Position numbers and translations under genes: made by a program. A stretch of 64,000 nt of DNA from Pseudoxanthomonas kalamensis DSM 18571 (GTDB lineage: Bacteria; Pseudomonadota; Gammaproteobacteria; Xanthomonadales; Xanthomonadaceae), in contig NZ_PDWQ01000006.1 of NCBI RefSeq assembly GCF_010211745.1, forward strand, positions 124,001 to 188,000. Direction: 5' to 3'. Position 1 is the stretch's first letter, and each line of letters opens with the position of its first letter. This document shows positions 1-10,064 of this stretch, piece after piece. The notes under the pieces were generated by a model. It was not told the DNA's origin, did no database searches, and saw only the letters and a program-made list of their open reading frames with translations.

Positions 1-1908
1 ACCGCTGTAGGCGCCGGCACCGACCAGCTTGATGTAGTAGGTGCCTGCTGTGGGACGGTTGACGCGGACCGTCTCGCTGTTGCCTCGGCGGGTCGACTTG
101 GCGTCGTAGTCGCTGGTGGTCGGCTCACGATCCAGGGCGACATAGACCGACACGTCGCCACTGCCGCCGTAGGTCATGATGGTCAGCTTGGCCCCGGCCG
201 CGGCATCGAAGCTGTACAGCGCCTCGCTACCGGCCGCACCGCTGAGGCCGGACACCACTACCTTGTTGGTCAGCGGGATGGCGGTCGGGCCGCAATCCTC
301 GGTGCACGGTGGCTCGATCGCCTTTGTCACCGCTGCCGCGGCATCGACGATACCGGCACCGATCGCACGGTTGGACGGCGGAGTCACGCTCGGCGCATGC
401 GCGGTGCTCTGCAGGATGCTCAGCACCTCATCCGGGGTCAGCAGCGGCAGGCCGGCATCGAGACGAGCGCCCTGCATCAACGCGACCACGCCGCTGACAT
501 GCGGCGCAGCCTGCGAAGTGCCGGCATAACCGCTGTAGCCGGTCGCATTCTCAACCGGCGTGGTCGTGCCGCTGTTGAGCGCCTGCCAGACGAAGCCATC
601 GTTGATCACCGTGCCGGAACTGCCGTCATTGGCGTAGATGCCGCCGCCCGGCGCGGCGATCTCCACCGTGGCGCCATAGTTCGAATAATAGGCACGCCGA
701 CTGGTGATGCCGGTAGACGCAACGGTGACCGCGCCCGGACAGCTGGCCGGCGAATAATTGGCCGCGTCGGCGCCGCTGTTGCCGGCCGAAACCACGACCA
801 CCGCACCCAGCGAGTTGGCCATGGCGATGGCCTGCGCCTGCGGATCGCTGGCAGGACAGCTGCCGCCGCCGCCCAGGCTCAGGTTGATGACCTGCGCCGG
901 GTTGGCATTGTCCGGCACGCCGTCCACGTGCCCGCCCGCCGACCAGACGATGGCGTCATTGATGTCGCTGTCGTAACCGCCGCAATGGCCGAGCACGCGC
1001 ACTGGCAGGATCTTGGCGTTGTAGGCGATGCCGGCCATGCCCAGCGCATTGTCGGTCAGCTCGGCGCCGGCGGTGCTGGCCACATGGGTGCCGTGCCAGG
1101 AACTCTCGCTCGGCGGATTGAATGCATCGGTACACTCGCTCAGCCAGGGCTCCTCGGTCGTCCAGTCGCCCAGATCCCAGCCGCCCGGCACGCGACCATC
1201 CGTTGCCCGGCCGGAAACGAAGCTGTCGGTGATGAAATCGTAGCCGGCATCGGCCAGTGAGGTGTCGATATCGACATGCGAGGTAATGCCGGTATCGAGC
1301 ACGGCGATGACAATGCCATTGCCATCGGCCAGATCCCAGGCATTGTTGACGTTGGAGCCGCCATCGTTGGCATTGCCTTCCGCCGTGGTCGCGCCATCGG
1401 GCGCCTTCAGGTGCCACTGGTAGTTGCCGTAATAGGTGTCGCTGGGATCGAAAGTCATCGGCTTCAGCGCGGCTGGTGCCTGGATGTCGCGGACCGGACG
1501 ACGCAGCACGTCCAGCGACACGCTGGCCACGTTGGGATCGGCGGCGATCTGGCGCATGAAGGCTTCGGCTTCGGCCCGGTCCAGCTTGCGCGACAGGCGG
1601 ATCAGGTCGGAACCGGTGGCCAGCTTGCGCATGTAGCTGGCGCTCGCCGGATTGGTGCGGCCGGCCAGACCGGCACGGGTCAGCGCAGTATTGCTGTTGC
1701 GGGTGATCGCGGTCCGGTTGTTCTTGCTGGTGCTGCCATCGCGATAGGTCACGATGAAGCGGCCGAACATCTGGTTGCCTTCGATGCCGCCAAGGTTGAC
1801 CCGGGGTGGGTCGGCGCGGGTAAACGTCGGTTTGGCCGCGAATGCCGGCGTGGCCGAAAGCACGCCGATGACCACGGTGGCCAACACACTGTTACGAAGC
1901 ATTTTCAT
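1..1908 (-). CDS. S8 family (subtilisin-like) serine peptidase with PPC domain, 3' end cut by window
   Basis: Secreted subtilase. The first 636 residues are visible and no stop is reached before the window edge. The start at 1908 is followed by a signal peptide (hydrophobic VLATVVIGVLS, then ATPAFA). A region around residues 45-130 looks like an I9 propeptide. The catalytic triad is complete: Asp205 in VLDTG, His272 in HGTHVA, Ser465 in GTSQAAPH. Several Cys in the catalytic region could form disulfides, in keeping with export. After about residue 500 there is a bacterial pre-peptidase C-terminal (PPC) domain, seen as the LYSFDA...YGGSGDVSVYV...YYIKL pattern. Such proteases are common extracellular enzymes in Lysobacter and Xanthomonas, usually exported by type II secretion; that route is inference. 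It follows the YadA-like adhesin on the same strand after 211 bases, in which I see no clear terminator. Confidence 0.93.
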   Translation of the reverse strand, partial: MKMLRNSVLATVVIGVLSATPAFAAKPTFTRADPPRVNLGGIEGNQMFGRFIVTYRDGSTSKNNRTAITRNSNTALTRAGLAGRTNPASASYMRKLATGSDLIRLSRKLDRAEAEAFMRQIAADPNVASVSLDVLRRPVRDIQAPAALKPMTFDPSDTYYGNYQWHLKAPDGATTAEGNANDGGSNVNNAWDLADGNGIVIAVLDTGITSHVDIDTSLADAGYDFITDSFVSGRATDGRVPGGWDLGDWTTEEPWLSECTDAFNPPSESSWHGTHVASTAGAELTDNALGMAGIAYNAKILPVRVLGHCGGYDSDINDAIVWSAGGHVDGVPDNANPAQVINLSLGGGGSCPASDPQAQAIAMANSLGAVVVVSAGNSGADAANYSPASCPGAVTVASTGITSRRAYYSNYGATVEIAAPGGGIYANDGSSGTVINDGFVWQALNSGTTTPVENATGYSGYAGTSQAAPHVSGVVALMQGARLDAGLPLLTPDEVLSILQSTAHAPSVTPPSNRAIGAGIVDAAAAVTKAIEPPCTEDCGPTAIPLTNKVVVSGLSGAAGSEALYSFDAAAGAKLTIMTYGGSGDVSVYVALDREPTTSDYDAKSTRRGNSETVRVNRPTAGTYYIKLVGAGAYSG

Positions 1909-2119
1909 CAATAGTTCCTCGCTGAAAAGTGGATGTCTTCCTGAACCCAACCGGTCCCTTCCGGCCCCGTGACCCGAAGCCTGTGCTGCACCCGGCCTGC
2001 AACCACGACGCACCGCGTCGCATCCCGTACCGATGACGCAAGGGTTTGCATGCGCGCCACCATCAAATCCGCAGCCATGCCCGCGCAGTGTTGCCGCACG
2101 GACATGGCTGTTGATGCCG

Positions 2120-5100
2120 TTACCAGCCGAAGCCGGCGCCGATACCGACCGACGAGTCGTCGCCGCTGAACGCGCCACCAATGGTCACCGTCGCGCGATC
2201 GCTGATCGCACGCTGGAAGCCGACCGACAACGCGCTTTCACCGCCCTGGAAGCCGATGCCGACGCCCAGCCGGTTCTGCGTGCGGATGCCGGCGGCGCTG
2301 GTCGCCATGTTCAGCATGGCCGCGCCCATCGCGCCCTGGCGATCGATGCGGCGATCCTGCTCGCTGAAGCGACGATCCACCTCGCCCTGGAAGCTGGCCA
2401 GACTGTCTTCCCAGGCGTTCACCCGGGCATCGGTGTAGGCGCGGGCCGCGGTCAGGGTTTCGGTCGCGGTGTTGTCGGCGTAGGCCCTGGCCTCTTCCAA
2501 GGTGCTGGCGCTCACCGTATCGGCGGCTGCGGCCACCTGCGGTGCAGCGCCGGCTGCAGCGACCGCGCCCTGCGGGGAACCGCCCGCCGGATCCGCATCT
2601 GCTTCGGCCGTAGCGGCCGTCGCCTCGCTGCTGCGGGTCGTATTGGCTGCTGTCGTTCGCGACGAGCTCGTCGATGCGGAAGTGCCCTCGATGGCGCTCA
2701 GGCGCTGGTCGAGGTCGGTGACCGAGGTGTCCAGCGCGGTCAGCGCATCGCCCACGCTGACGTAGCTGGCGCCCTGGATTACGTAGGTCGGCGGCGACAG
2801 GGTGCCGAAGGCGGTAATCCCGGCGCCACCGCCGAGTGCCGCCGCGGTGCTGTCGAGGGCGGCATACAACTGGCCGCCGTTCACTGCATCGGTACTGCTT
2901 GCGGCGACCGCACCGGCCGCCAGATTGCCGATCGTGGTGCCCTCGCTACCGCCCAAGGTGATACTGTCCTTGTCGCTGCCGTCGTACATGACAGCACTGT
3001 CGGTTAGCCCGCCGACACTGTCGGCGACGGCATTCAGCTGGGCGAGGTTCACCGCATCGGTATCGCGCGTGGCCGCCGCCACGTTGACGATCTGGCGCTC
3101 GCTGCCCACGTCGCCCACCGAGACCGTGTTGGCGCGATCGGCATACGAATTGGCGCCCAGGGCCACGCTGTTGGCCGCCATCGATTGCGCACCGACGCCC
3201 ATCGCCATCGAATCGCGCCCACTGGCGTTGGCGGTGCGGCCGAACGCGACCGAATCGCGACCGCTGGCCACGGCGTTGTTGCCCATCGCCAGCGCATGCG
3301 CGCCCGAGGCGCCGGCATTGAGGCCGATCGCCACCCCGTTGTTGCCGGTGACATAGGCCGTGTTGCCGATCGCCACGCCGTTGTTGGTCGTCGCCGACGC
3401 GCTGCGGCCCAGCGCCACGCTATTGCTGCCGCGTGCCTGGCTGTCGGCGCCGATCGCGGTGGCACCATTGCCCGCGGCCAGGCTGGCAGCGCCCATCGCG
3501 GTACTGCGGTTGCCACTGGCCGTGGCCGACGAACCGGAAGCGACCGCACGACTGCCGCTGGCTTCCGCCCCGTCGTTGCCGCTGCCGTCGGCCTGGAAGT
3601 ACTTGTCGGTGTTCTCCGCCACCGCCGCCACCTCGTTCAGCTGCGACACGTTCACCGCATCGGTGTCCTCCGTGCCCGCCGCCACGTTCGTGATCTGGCG
3701 CTCGCTGCCCACATCGCCTACCGACACCGTGTCGGCGCGATCCGCATACGAGCCAGCGCCGATCGCGACGCTGTTGTCGGCCTCGGCCGTGGCGTAGGCG
3801 CCCAATGCCACGCTGTCGGCTCCGAAGCTGGTGCTGTAGAAGCCGACTGCCGTGCTGTAGTCGCCACTGGCCCAGGACTCGGCGCCCAATGCGCTGGCAG
3901 CGTCGGCGGGCGCATAGGCGAAGTAACCCAGTGCCGTGCTTTCGATACCGTCCGCTTCGCTGAGCGCGCCGCTGGCCGTGCTGTAGTCGCCGGTGGCGAT
4001 GGCGCCCGCACCGAAGGCAGAAGCGCTCTCGCCGCTGGCCTGGGTGGAGACGAAGAAGCCGAACCCCGGAATCAGATCGGCCGGTCCACCCACCGCCACG
4101 CTGCTGCTGCCACTGGCCACGCTCTGCGTGCCGATCGCCGTGCTGTAGTCGCCGATGGCATTAGCGACCGCGCCGAAGGCCGAAGATTGCGCGCCGCCGG
4201 CATAGGCGCCGACGCCGAAAGCCGAGGCCGCAAAACCGTCTGCATTGGCGCTGGCGCCGACCGCGGTTCCACCGACGCCGGCGCTGGTGGCGCCAGTGTC
4301 GATCGGATTGCCGCCGGCATCGACGATCAGCGGGTCGCCGTTGTCGTCAACCGCCGCGCCACCGACCGCCACCGCCGCCGGGCCGAGTGCCTGCGCATTG
4401 TTGCCGAAGGCCGCGCTGTTCTGCCCGACTGCCAGCGCATTGAACCCCACCGCGGTGGCGTTGTCGGCCAGTGCGTTGGCGCCGCTGCCGTACGCCGATG
4501 CGCCGGCGCCGATCGCGTTGGTCGCCTCACCTGCCGCCGTCGCGTTGTCGCCTTCCACGTACGCCCCCGCATCGCTGTCCGCGCTGCCCGAGGCCTGGAA
4601 GTACTTGTCCGTGTTCTCCGCCACCGCCGCCACCTCGTTCAGCTGCGACACGTTCACCGCATCGGTGTCCTCCGTGCCCGCCGCCACGTTGGTGATCTGG
4701 CGCTCGCTGCCCACATCGCCCACCGACACCGTGTTCTCGCGGTCCGCGTACGAGCCCTGGCCCAGCGCCACGCTGCCATCGGCCTCGGCCGTCGCATCGC
4801 CGCCCAGCGCCAGACTGTTCTCGCCGAACGCCGTGGCGAAGTTGCCCACCGCCGTGGCGTTGGTCCCCGGCGCCCAGGCGCCGCCACCGACCGCCACGCT
4901 GTAATCACCCGAGGCCTCGGTCGGGATGAACCCGAAGAACGCACCGCCCACCGCCACGCTGTTGTAGCCGCTGGCAATCGCGTTCGAGCCCAGCGCCGTC
5001 GCGTCGCCGCCGCTGGCCGCTGCACCAAAGCCCAGCGCCGTGTCCGTTCCGCCGGTGGCCGAGGCCCCGTAGCCGAACGCCGAGTCGCCGAACCCGCTGG

Positions 5101-5638
5101 CCAGGCTGTAACCACCCACCGCCGTCGACGCATCGCCCGTGGCCTCGGCACGGAACCCGTTCGCCGTGGCCTGCAGGCCCACCGCCACCGACTCGGCGCC
5201 GGTCGCCGTCGCATACGCCCCTTCGGCCTGCGCTCCTTCGCCAAACGCGCTCGAGCCCACTTCCACCGCCGTCGCGTTCTGACCCACCGCCACGCTCTGA
5301 TCGCCCGAGGCGGCGCTGTGCGCGCCGATCGCGACCGCGTTGGCGCCGGAGGCAACGGCGTTGCCGTCGACCACGCACTGGTCGAGGATGCTGCCGCCGA
5401 GCACGATGCAGTTCTCGTTGCCACCGACTTCGACCGACTGCGCCGACGCCGACAGCGGAATGCCGACCGCGATTGCACACGCCATGGCAATGGACAGCGA
5501 CAGCAGACTGCCGCGACGGCCGTCGATGACCTGTTGCCGGGTGGCGACCTGCCCGCAACTGTCGCCACTGGCCAGTTCGGAAGCCACGGTCCACAGACCC
5601 AGGGACTTGTTCCAGACCTTGCGATAAATCCGATTCAT
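2120..5638 (-). CDS. YadA-like trimeric autotransporter adhesin (type Vc)
   Basis: 1172 residues. I chose the ATG at 5638 rather than an upstream in-frame start. It begins MNRIYRKVWNKSLGLWTVAS, the conserved extended signal peptide region (ESPR) of type V secretion, and a GAGGAG ribosome site lies 10 bases upstream. A hydrophobic signal core ending in SASAQ follows. The passenger is mostly short YadA-head repeats of the form ALG/AVG..A.A.G..S, interrupted by three neck/stalk segments (VGDVGSERQI...DTDAVN..QLN). A Thr/Ala-rich stalk leads to the C-terminal YadA membrane anchor (about the last 75 residues). Family members trimerise in the outer membrane and bind surfaces or host molecules. The last residue is Trp rather than the usual Phe or Tyr. 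The gene is isolated, with its own upstream region. Confidence 0.95.
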   Translation of the reverse strand: MNRIYRKVWNKSLGLWTVASELASGDSCGQVATRQQVIDGRRGSLLSLSIAMACAIAVGIPLSASAQSVEVGGNENCIVLGGSILDQCVVDGNAVASGANAVAIGAHSAASGDQSVAVGQNATAVEVGSSAFGEGAQAEGAYATATGAESVAVGLQATANGFRAEATGDASTAVGGYSLASGFGDSAFGYGASATGGTDTALGFGAAASGGDATALGSNAIASGYNSVAVGGAFFGFIPTEASGDYSVAVGGGAWAPGTNATAVGNFATAFGENSLALGGDATAEADGSVALGQGSYADRENTVSVGDVGSERQITNVAAGTEDTDAVNVSQLNEVAAVAENTDKYFQASGSADSDAGAYVEGDNATAAGEATNAIGAGASAYGSGANALADNATAVGFNALAVGQNSAAFGNNAQALGPAAVAVGGAAVDDNGDPLIVDAGGNPIDTGATSAGVGGTAVGASANADGFAASAFGVGAYAGGAQSSAFGAVANAIGDYSTAIGTQSVASGSSSVAVGGPADLIPGFGFFVSTQASGESASAFGAGAIATGDYSTASGALSEADGIESTALGYFAYAPADAASALGAESWASGDYSTAVGFYSTSFGADSVALGAYATAEADNSVAIGAGSYADRADTVSVGDVGSERQITNVAAGTEDTDAVNVSQLNEVAAVAENTDKYFQADGSGNDGAEASGSRAVASGSSATASGNRSTAMGAASLAAGNGATAIGADSQARGSNSVALGRSASATTNNGVAIGNTAYVTGNNGVAIGLNAGASGAHALAMGNNAVASGRDSVAFGRTANASGRDSMAMGVGAQSMAANSVALGANSYADRANTVSVGDVGSERQIVNVAAATRDTDAVNLAQLNAVADSVGGLTDSAVMYDGSDKDSITLGGSEGTTIGNLAAGAVAASSTDAVNGGQLYAALDSTAAALGGGAGITAFGTLSPPTYVIQGASYVSVGDALTALDTSVTDLDQRLSAIEGTSASTSSSRTTAANTTRSSEATAATAEADADPAGGSPQGAVAAAGAAPQVAAAADTVSASTLEEARAYADNTATETLTAARAYTDARVNAWEDSLASFQGEVDRRFSEQDRRIDRQGAMGAAMLNMATSAAGIRTQNRLGVGIGFQGGESALSVGFQRAISDRATVTIGGAFSGDDSSVGIGAGFGW
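3590..3731 (-). repeat. Neck-coding repeat, copy 2 of the YadA-like gene
   Basis: This 142-base stretch matches 4592-4733 with only three differences by eye. It encodes the neck segment from YFQ/KYFQ back through DAVNVSQLNE and SVGDVGSERQ. A shorter, more diverged third copy lies near 3047-3130. Such near-identical direct repeats 1 kb apart can recombine and change passenger length. Confidence 0.9.
4592..4733 (-). repeat. Neck-coding repeat, copy 1 of the YadA-like gene
   Basis: Direct repeat partner of 3590-3731, in the same frame and orientation, with three mismatches over 142 bases by eye. The roughly 860 bases between the two copies encode one complete head block. Confidence 0.9.
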
Positions 5639-5996
5639 CGACGTCGTACTCCTCAAAAGTTGGGCAGGTTTTGGACAAAAGAACCCACCGCACGGCCAAG
5701 TCGCTGCCATGCGATCCCCCTGAGGTTTTTCGAGCGTCACGAATAAGCGGGCTGCAAGAATTTGTGATTCGAACATCACATTCATCCTTGCCGTGATGGC
5801 GAACAGCAGCGCATCGTGCGTCTTGAAACAACTCTTAACCGGAGCAAAATGCAACGTCAAGAAGCGTTGCGTCATACATGTCAGTCGAACGCATGCGAAT
5901 GGTGAATGTCGTCAGACAAACGCATGTCGGCTTGTGGAATGAAAACAATCGGCTACCGGATTCGGTGAACGCAATCGGTCAAATCGACATGTGATG
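5639..5996. other. Upstream region of the adhesin gene, no gene seen
   Basis: About 360 bases between the adhesin start and the purL terminator. Apart from the ribosome binding site at 5649-5654 I see no conserved gene. The region is AT-richer than its surroundings, as expected for a promoter of the adhesin gene, but I cannot name a convincing -35/-10 pair. Confidence 0.5.
5649..5654 (-). promoter_or_regulatory. Ribosome binding site of the YadA-like gene
   Basis: GAGGAG on the minus strand, ten bases before the ATG at 5638. It decides the start in favour of the ESPR methionine over the in-frame upstream start. Confidence 0.8.
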
Positions 5997-6024
5997 AAAA
6001 AAGCCGTTGCGATCGCAACGGCTT
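5997..6024 (-). terminator. Rho-independent terminator of purL
   Basis: Perfect inverted repeat AAGCCGTTGC-GATC-GCAACGGCTT (6001-6024), about 40 bases after the purL stop. On the minus strand it is followed by a run of six T. Stem, loop and T-run fit an intrinsic terminator. Confidence 0.9.
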
Positions 6025-6065
6025 CATTCGCCCTTCACAAGGATGACTACGCGTCGCGCGCGAAA

Positions 6066-9000
6066 TCATCCGCACCAGAGTCGTGCATTGCGGAACATCC
6101 GCAACCATGGCGAATCGTCGCCCCACTCGTCCGGATGCCAGCTGAAATTGGCCGCAACCAGGGTGCGCTCGGGGTGCGGCATCAGGATGGTGGCGCGGCC
6201 GTCGTCGCTGCACAGGCCGGCGATGCTGGCGTGCGACCCGTTCGGATTGGCCGGATAGTCGCGGGCCGGCTCGCCGTCGTTGCCCAGGTAGCGCAACGCG
6301 ACCACCGCCGCACCGGCGTCCTGCCCGGCATCGAATTCGGCCCGCCCCTCGCCGTGCGCCACCGCCACCGGAATGCGCGAACCCGCCATCCCTCGGAGCA
6401 GCAGCGACGGCGATTCGGCGACTTCCAGCAGCGACAGCCGCGCCTCGAACTGCTCGCTGCGGTTACGGCGGAAACCCGGCCAGTGCGTCGCACCGGGGAT
6501 GATCTCGCGCAGCTGACTCATCATCTGGCAACCATTGCACACGCCGAGCGAAAACGTGTCCTGGCGGGCGAAGAAGGCGGCGAAGGCATCGCGCAACGCG
6601 GCGCGCTCCAGGATCGAGGTCGCCCAGCCGCGGCCCGCGCCAAGCACGTCGCCGTAGCTGAAACCACCGCAGGCGGCCAGGCCGCGGAAGCCGTCCAGCG
6701 CGATGCGTCCGGCGATCAGGTCGCTCATGTGCACGTCGACCGCCTCGAATCCGGCGCGGGTGAAGGCCTGCGCCATCTCGATCTGGCCGTTGACGCCTTG
6801 CTCGCGCAGGATCGCCACCCGCGGTTTCGCCGGCAGATGCAGATAGGGCGCGGCGATGTCCTCGTCCGGGTCGAACGACAGCTTCGGCTTCAGTCCCGGC
6901 GCGGAGAACTCGCGCGTGGCGGCAAACTCCTGGTCGGCCGATTCGGGATTGTCGCGCAGCTTCTGCATGGCATGGGTGACCGACCACCAGGCGTCGAACA
7001 GTTCCTCCCAGCGCCATTCGGCCAGCGTCCTGCCCTGCTGCGACACGTTCACACGCGCCGCCGTGGTCGGGCGCGCGATGCGCTGCGCGCACTCGGTCAA
7101 CGCATGTCGCTCGACCAGGTCGGCAAACGCGGCGCGGTCCTCGTCGGCGATCTGCACCACCGCGCCCAGCTCCTCGGCGAACAAGGTGCGGAACGGGTCG
7201 TCGCCCCAGCCGTCCAGATTGATCTCCAGGCCCAGATGAGAGGCGAAGGCCATCTCGCACAGGGCGGCGAAGGCACCGCCGTCGCTGCGATCGTGATAGG
7301 CCAGCAGCAGACCGGCCTTGCGGGCATCGCGGATCAGTTCGAAGAACGCGCGCAGGCGCTGCGGATCGTCGAGATCGGGCACCTCGCCGGCGAACGCCGG
7401 CAGCGCGTCGCCGCCTTGATCCGGATACACCTGTGCCAGCACCGAACCGCCCAACCGCTTCTTGCCCGCGCCCAGGCCAATCAACCACAGCTCGCTGTCG
7501 TCCTCGCGCGACAGCAGCGGGGTCAGCTGCGTGCGCACGTCCTCGACCGGAGCGAAGGCGCTGACCACCAGCGACACCGGCGACACCGACTTGCGCGCCG
7601 CACCGTCGGCCTGCCACTGCGCCTGCATCGACAACGAATCCTTGCCGACCGGGATGCTGAGGTCGATCTGCGGGCACAGTTCCATGCCGACCGCCCTGAC
7701 CGCATCGAACAGCAGCGCGTCCTCGCCGTCGTGGCCGGCGGCCGCCATCCAGTTGGCCGACAGCTTGACCCGCTCCAGCGACGCTACCGGCGCCGCGCAC
7801 AGGTTGGTGATCGCTTCGCCGACCGCCATCCGCGCCGCCGCCGCCGCATCCAGCAGAGCCAGCGGGGTACGCTCGCCGATCGCCATCGCTTCGCCGGCGA
7901 CGCCGTCGAAACCGGACAGGGTGATCGCGCAATCGGCCACCGGCATCTGCCACGGACCGACCAGCTGGTCGCGCGCGCTCAGGCCACCGACGCTGCGGTC
8001 GCCGATGGTGATCAGGAACTGCTTGGCCGCCACCGTCGGGTGCGCCAGCACGCGCAGGCCGGCTGCATGCAGGTCGATGCCGTCGGTGCCGAGTTCGGGC
8101 CAGGCCGGCGGTGCCGGGTGACGGGTGTCGCGATGCATCTTCGGCGGTTTGCCGAACAGCACATCCATCGGCAGGTCGATCGCGGCGTCTGCGGGAATGG
8201 CGCCGACGCGCGCACCATACCCGACCACCAGCCGCTCCTCCGCGGTGGCCGTGCCGACCACTGCGCACGGGCAGCGTTCGCGCTCGCACAGGGCGCGGAA
8301 TTCGGCCAGTCGCACCTGCGGCACGCCCAGCACGTAGCGTTCCTGCGACTCGTTGCACCACAGCTGCATCGGCGACAGCGAGGGATCGTCGCTGGGCACC
8401 TGGTCCAGATCGATCACCCCGCCGACGCCGGAATCGTGCAGCAGTTCGGGAATGGCATTGGACAGGCCGCCGGCGCCGACATCGTGGAACCACAGGATCG
8501 GGTTGTCCTCGCCCAGCGCCACGCAGCGGTCGATCACTTCCTGACAGCGCCGCTCCATCTCCGGGTTGTCGCGCTGCACGCTGGCGAAATCCAGATCCTC
8601 GGCGCTGTCGCCGGAAGCCACCGAACTGGCCGCGCCGCCGCCCAGACCGATCAGCATGGCCGGGCCACCGAGCACGATCACCGCGTCGCCGTCGGACAAC
8701 CGGCGCTTCTCCACCTGCACGCGGTCGATCGCGCCGAGCCCGCCGGCCAGCATGATCGGCTTGTCGTAGGCGCGCGCCAGATTGCTGCCCGCATCCAGTT
8801 CGAAACTGCGAAAATAGCCGAGCAGGTTGGGCCGGCCGAATTCGTTGTTGAACGCCGCCGCGCCCAGCGGACCGTCCAGCATGATCTCCAGCGCCGGGGC
8901 CATGCGTGGGTTCAACGCACGCGGCGCCTCCCACGGCTGCGGCAGGGTCGGAATGCGCAGGTGCGACACCGAGAATCCGCACAGGCCGGCCTTCGGCTTG

Positions 9001-9944
9001 CCGCCACGGCCGGTGGCGCCTTCGTCGCGGATCTCGCCGCCGGCGCCAGTCGACGCGCCGGGGAACGGCGCGATCGCGGTCGGATGGTTGTGCGTCTCCA
9101 CCTTGATGCAGAACGCCGACTCCCGTACCGGTTCGCTGCGGTACACGCCATCGGAATCGGGGCGGAAGCGTGCCGCCGGATAGCCTTCCAGCACGGCCGC
9201 GTTATCGCTGTAGGCGCTCAGCGTGTGCTGCGGCGTCTTCGCGTGGGTATGCTTGATCATGCGGAACAGCGAATGCGGCTGGTCCTTGCCGTCCAGCGTC
9301 CAGCTGGCGTTGAATATCTTGTGCCGGCAATGCTCGGAATTGGCCTGCGCGAACATCATCAGCTCGACGTCGGCCGGATCGCGGCCCAGCTCGCCGTAAC
9401 GCTGGCGCAGGTAGTCGATCTCGTCGGCCGCCAGCGCCAGGCCCAGCCGCGCATTGGCGGCTTCCAGTGCGTCCAGCGGGATGCGCTCCAGCGCACCGCG
9501 TTGCGGCGTGCGGAACAGCGCGTCGGCCTGCTCGCGGGCGGACAGCAGCGATTGCGTCATCGGATCATGCAACGCGCGCGCCAGCGCCGTCGAGCCGTCG
9601 TCCCAGCCTTCCAGATCGATCCGGGTACCGCGTTCGACGCGGCGGATCGGCAATCCGGCGCCGCGCAGCAGTTCGGTGGCCTTGCTGGCCCACGGCGACA
9701 GCGTGCCCAGCCGCGGCACCACGAAGCGCGACACCGCGCCGTCGGACAGCGCGGCCGGCGCGTCGGCGGCCTGCAGAATGCGGCGCAAGGCGGCTTCGTC
9801 GGGCGTCGTGCCGGGTTCGGGGTCGATGAAGTACACATGCCACGCGCCGCGAATGCGGACGCCGGCAAGGCGGGATTGCAGCGTGTTTTCGATCCGCTCG
9901 CGGCGGAAGGGCGACAAGGCCGGCTGGCCTTCGAGGACGATCAT
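6066..9944 (-). CDS. purL: Phosphoribosylformylglycinamidine synthase, large single-chain form
   Basis: 1292 residues, matching the roughly 1295 of the E. coli enzyme. It catalyses the fourth step of de novo purine synthesis: FGAR + glutamine + ATP to FGAM, in the cytoplasm. Domains in order: an N-terminal PurS-like region, a linker, two AIRS-type synthetase halves with the metal/ATP motifs (for example [10 protein letters not shown] and [10 protein letters not shown]), and a C-terminal class I glutamine amidotransferase. The nucleophile is Cys1136 in [10 protein letters not shown], with PHPERT near the C-terminus supplying the His and Glu. I chose ATG 9944 ([16 protein letters not shown]) because homologues begin this way; an upstream in-frame extension lacks support. 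It is transcribed after dsbC and ends at a strong terminator. Confidence 0.98.
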   Translation of the reverse strand: MIVLEGQPALSPFRRERIENTLQSRLAGVRIRGAWHVYFIDPEPGTTPDEAALRRILQAADAPAALSDGAVSRFVVPRLGTLSPWASKATELLRGAGLPIRRVERGTRIDLEGWDDGSTALARALHDPMTQSLLSAREQADALFRTPQRGALERIPLDALEAANARLGLALAADEIDYLRQRYGELGRDPADVELMMFAQANSEHCRHKIFNASWTLDGKDQPHSLFRMIKHTHAKTPQHTLSAYSDNAAVLEGYPAARFRPDSDGVYRSEPVRESAFCIKVETHNHPTAIAPFPGASTGAGGEIRDEGATGRGGKPKAGLCGFSVSHLRIPTLPQPWEAPRALNPRMAPALEIMLDGPLGAAAFNNEFGRPNLLGYFRSFELDAGSNLARAYDKPIMLAGGLGAIDRVQVEKRRLSDGDAVIVLGGPAMLIGLGGGAASSVASGDSAEDLDFASVQRDNPEMERRCQEVIDRCVALGEDNPILWFHDVGAGGLSNAIPELLHDSGVGGVIDLDQVPSDDPSLSPMQLWCNESQERYVLGVPQVRLAEFRALCERERCPCAVVGTATAEERLVVGYGARVGAIPADAAIDLPMDVLFGKPPKMHRDTRHPAPPAWPELGTDGIDLHAAGLRVLAHPTVAAKQFLITIGDRSVGGLSARDQLVGPWQMPVADCAITLSGFDGVAGEAMAIGERTPLALLDAAAAARMAVGEAITNLCAAPVASLERVKLSANWMAAAGHDGEDALLFDAVRAVGMELCPQIDLSIPVGKDSLSMQAQWQADGAARKSVSPVSLVVSAFAPVEDVRTQLTPLLSREDDSELWLIGLGAGKKRLGGSVLAQVYPDQGGDALPAFAGEVPDLDDPQRLRAFFELIRDARKAGLLLAYHDRSDGGAFAALCEMAFASHLGLEINLDGWGDDPFRTLFAEELGAVVQIADEDRAAFADLVERHALTECAQRIARPTTAARVNVSQQGRTLAEWRWEELFDAWWSVTHAMQKLRDNPESADQEFAATREFSAPGLKPKLSFDPDEDIAAPYLHLPAKPRVAILREQGVNGQIEMAQAFTRAGFEAVDVHMSDLIAGRIALDGFRGLAACGGFSYGDVLGAGRGWATSILERAALRDAFAAFFARQDTFSLGVCNGCQMMSQLREIIPGATHWPGFRRNRSEQFEARLSLLEVAESPSLLLRGMAGSRIPVAVAHGEGRAEFDAGQDAGAAVVALRYLGNDGEPARDYPANPNGSHASIAGLCSDDGRATILMPHPERTLVAANFSWHPDEWGDDSPWLRMFRNARLWCG

Positions 9945-10064
9945 GTCCGGAACCGTGGGGCAGACCGCAGGGAAAGGCTGCTTATTGTAGGGGTTTTGCG
10001 CCCGCAACTGCGCAGCCGCAGCCGCGCCTTCGCCCAAGGATCGGATCGCGGCCCGTATGCAGGC

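Noticed and set aside
3185-5746. An 853-codon plus-strand frame opposite the adhesin
   Set aside because: Repetitive Arg/His/Ala content mirrors the adhesin repeats; there is no signal or family motif.
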